From Parus major (lineage: Eukaryota > Chordata > Aves > Passeriformes > Paridae): a stretch of 64,000 nucleotides of DNA. The stretch covers positions 128,363,613 through 128,427,612 of the forward strand of contig NC_031769.1 of the NCBI RefSeq assembly GCF_001522545.3, given 5' to 3'. The position numbers and the translations under genes were made by a program. Positions 63,601 through 64,000 of the stretch are shown here, in pieces. Position 1 is the first letter of the stretch. Each line of letters begins with the position of its first letter. The notes beneath the pieces were generated by a model. That model searched no databases, was not told the DNA's origin, and was given only the letters and a program-made list of their open reading frames with translations.

Positions 63601-64000
63601 CCACAAAACAGACACCCACAGGACTTCTCGTAAGCCTCAGAATTGTTGTGGAGGAAAATGGGGCTCGCAGACCTGGGCAGCAAAGCCTGATCTGTTGGTG
63701 TGCCTCTTCCCCTAGCTGTTGTCCAATGTCCTACATGCAGCTCCTGGCCACTCTGAGCCTGCTCCTGGAGCTATGTGAGGAGGCATGAACTCCTGCACCT
63801 ATTTGCAGCCACATGAATGCAAAACTCGAGAACTCGCCCTGTGAGTAAGTGCTGCCCGAGCCAGGGAGCTTCCTGAAATAATTCTCTGCATTGCTGTCCC
63901 ACCTTCTTCGCTGGGGCTGGGGACATGTTGCAGCCCGCTTCATCCAGCTGGCCTGGGGTCATGCAGGGCCCTGGGGCAGGGCAGCCCCGCAGGGGAGACT
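60657..64000. other. Unique sequence, GC-richer at the end, no gene seen
   Basis: No gene or repeat identified. From about 63400 the sequence is clearly richer in G and C and has overlapping frames on both strands (minus 63210-63581, 123 codons; minus 63731-63943; minus 63771-63962). None has a recognisable domain. The change in composition may mean that a gene or CpG-rich region lies just beyond the window. Confidence 0.5.

Overview
The window looks like a piece of a bird nuclear chromosome, probably a songbird. The evidence is the repeat content. There are at least seven fragments of the avian LINE CR1, several with the diagnostic 3' tail (a 'gtcccttccaac'-type block followed by ATTCTG repeats), plus three avian endogenous-retrovirus LTR relics. 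Songbird is an inference from recognising LTR types that are common there. I found no protein-coding gene, rRNA, tRNA or CRISPR array. Open frames are short (longest 186 codons, lying inside an LTR), overlap on both strands and resemble no family I know. The region is best read as intergenic DNA or the inside of a very long intron.

Layout. 1-23 is an assembly gap that cuts a plus-strand CR1 (24-360). 361-24800 is mostly AT-rich unique sequence with a few CR1 tails (2950-3066, 12091-12190 doubtful, 13895-13997), hairpins and short low-complexity tracts. 24801-26145 is a minus-strand CR1 split by a complete solo LTR (25138-25771) with TG...CA ends and a perfect 6-bp target-site duplication, AATAAG. 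28205-29175 is a decayed plus-strand CR1 that keeps part of the reverse-transcriptase region and carries an exact 31-bp tandem duplication.

29176-47465 is again unique sequence, with a small CR1 tail at 39311-39450 and three exon-like blocks bounded by good splice-site matches (about 32.3, 37.6 and 41.7 kb). They are unproven and could at most be noncoding exons. 47466-47892 is the 3' part of an ERVL-like LTR. 49215-52018 is the largest repeat, a plus-strand CR1 covering the reverse-transcriptase region to the 3' tail. It is broken by a minus-strand LTR (49602-50030), an 18-base A run and an unidentified segment of about 660 bp (51112-51771). The rest is unique sequence, with a striking (GAGGGA)n tract at about 60.6 kb that fits both a G-quadruplex and a triplex-forming purine mirror repeat, and a more GC-rich end after about 63.4 kb.

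No genes work together here. What can be read is a history: old CR1 copies, later LTR insertions into two of them, loss of proviral interiors by LTR-LTR recombination, and small replication-slippage events. I did not find a convincing new biological system. The best leads are the unidentified segment inside the large CR1, the G-quadruplex tract and the exon-like blocks. Repeat identities rest on recognising consensus-like phrases, not on a database search.
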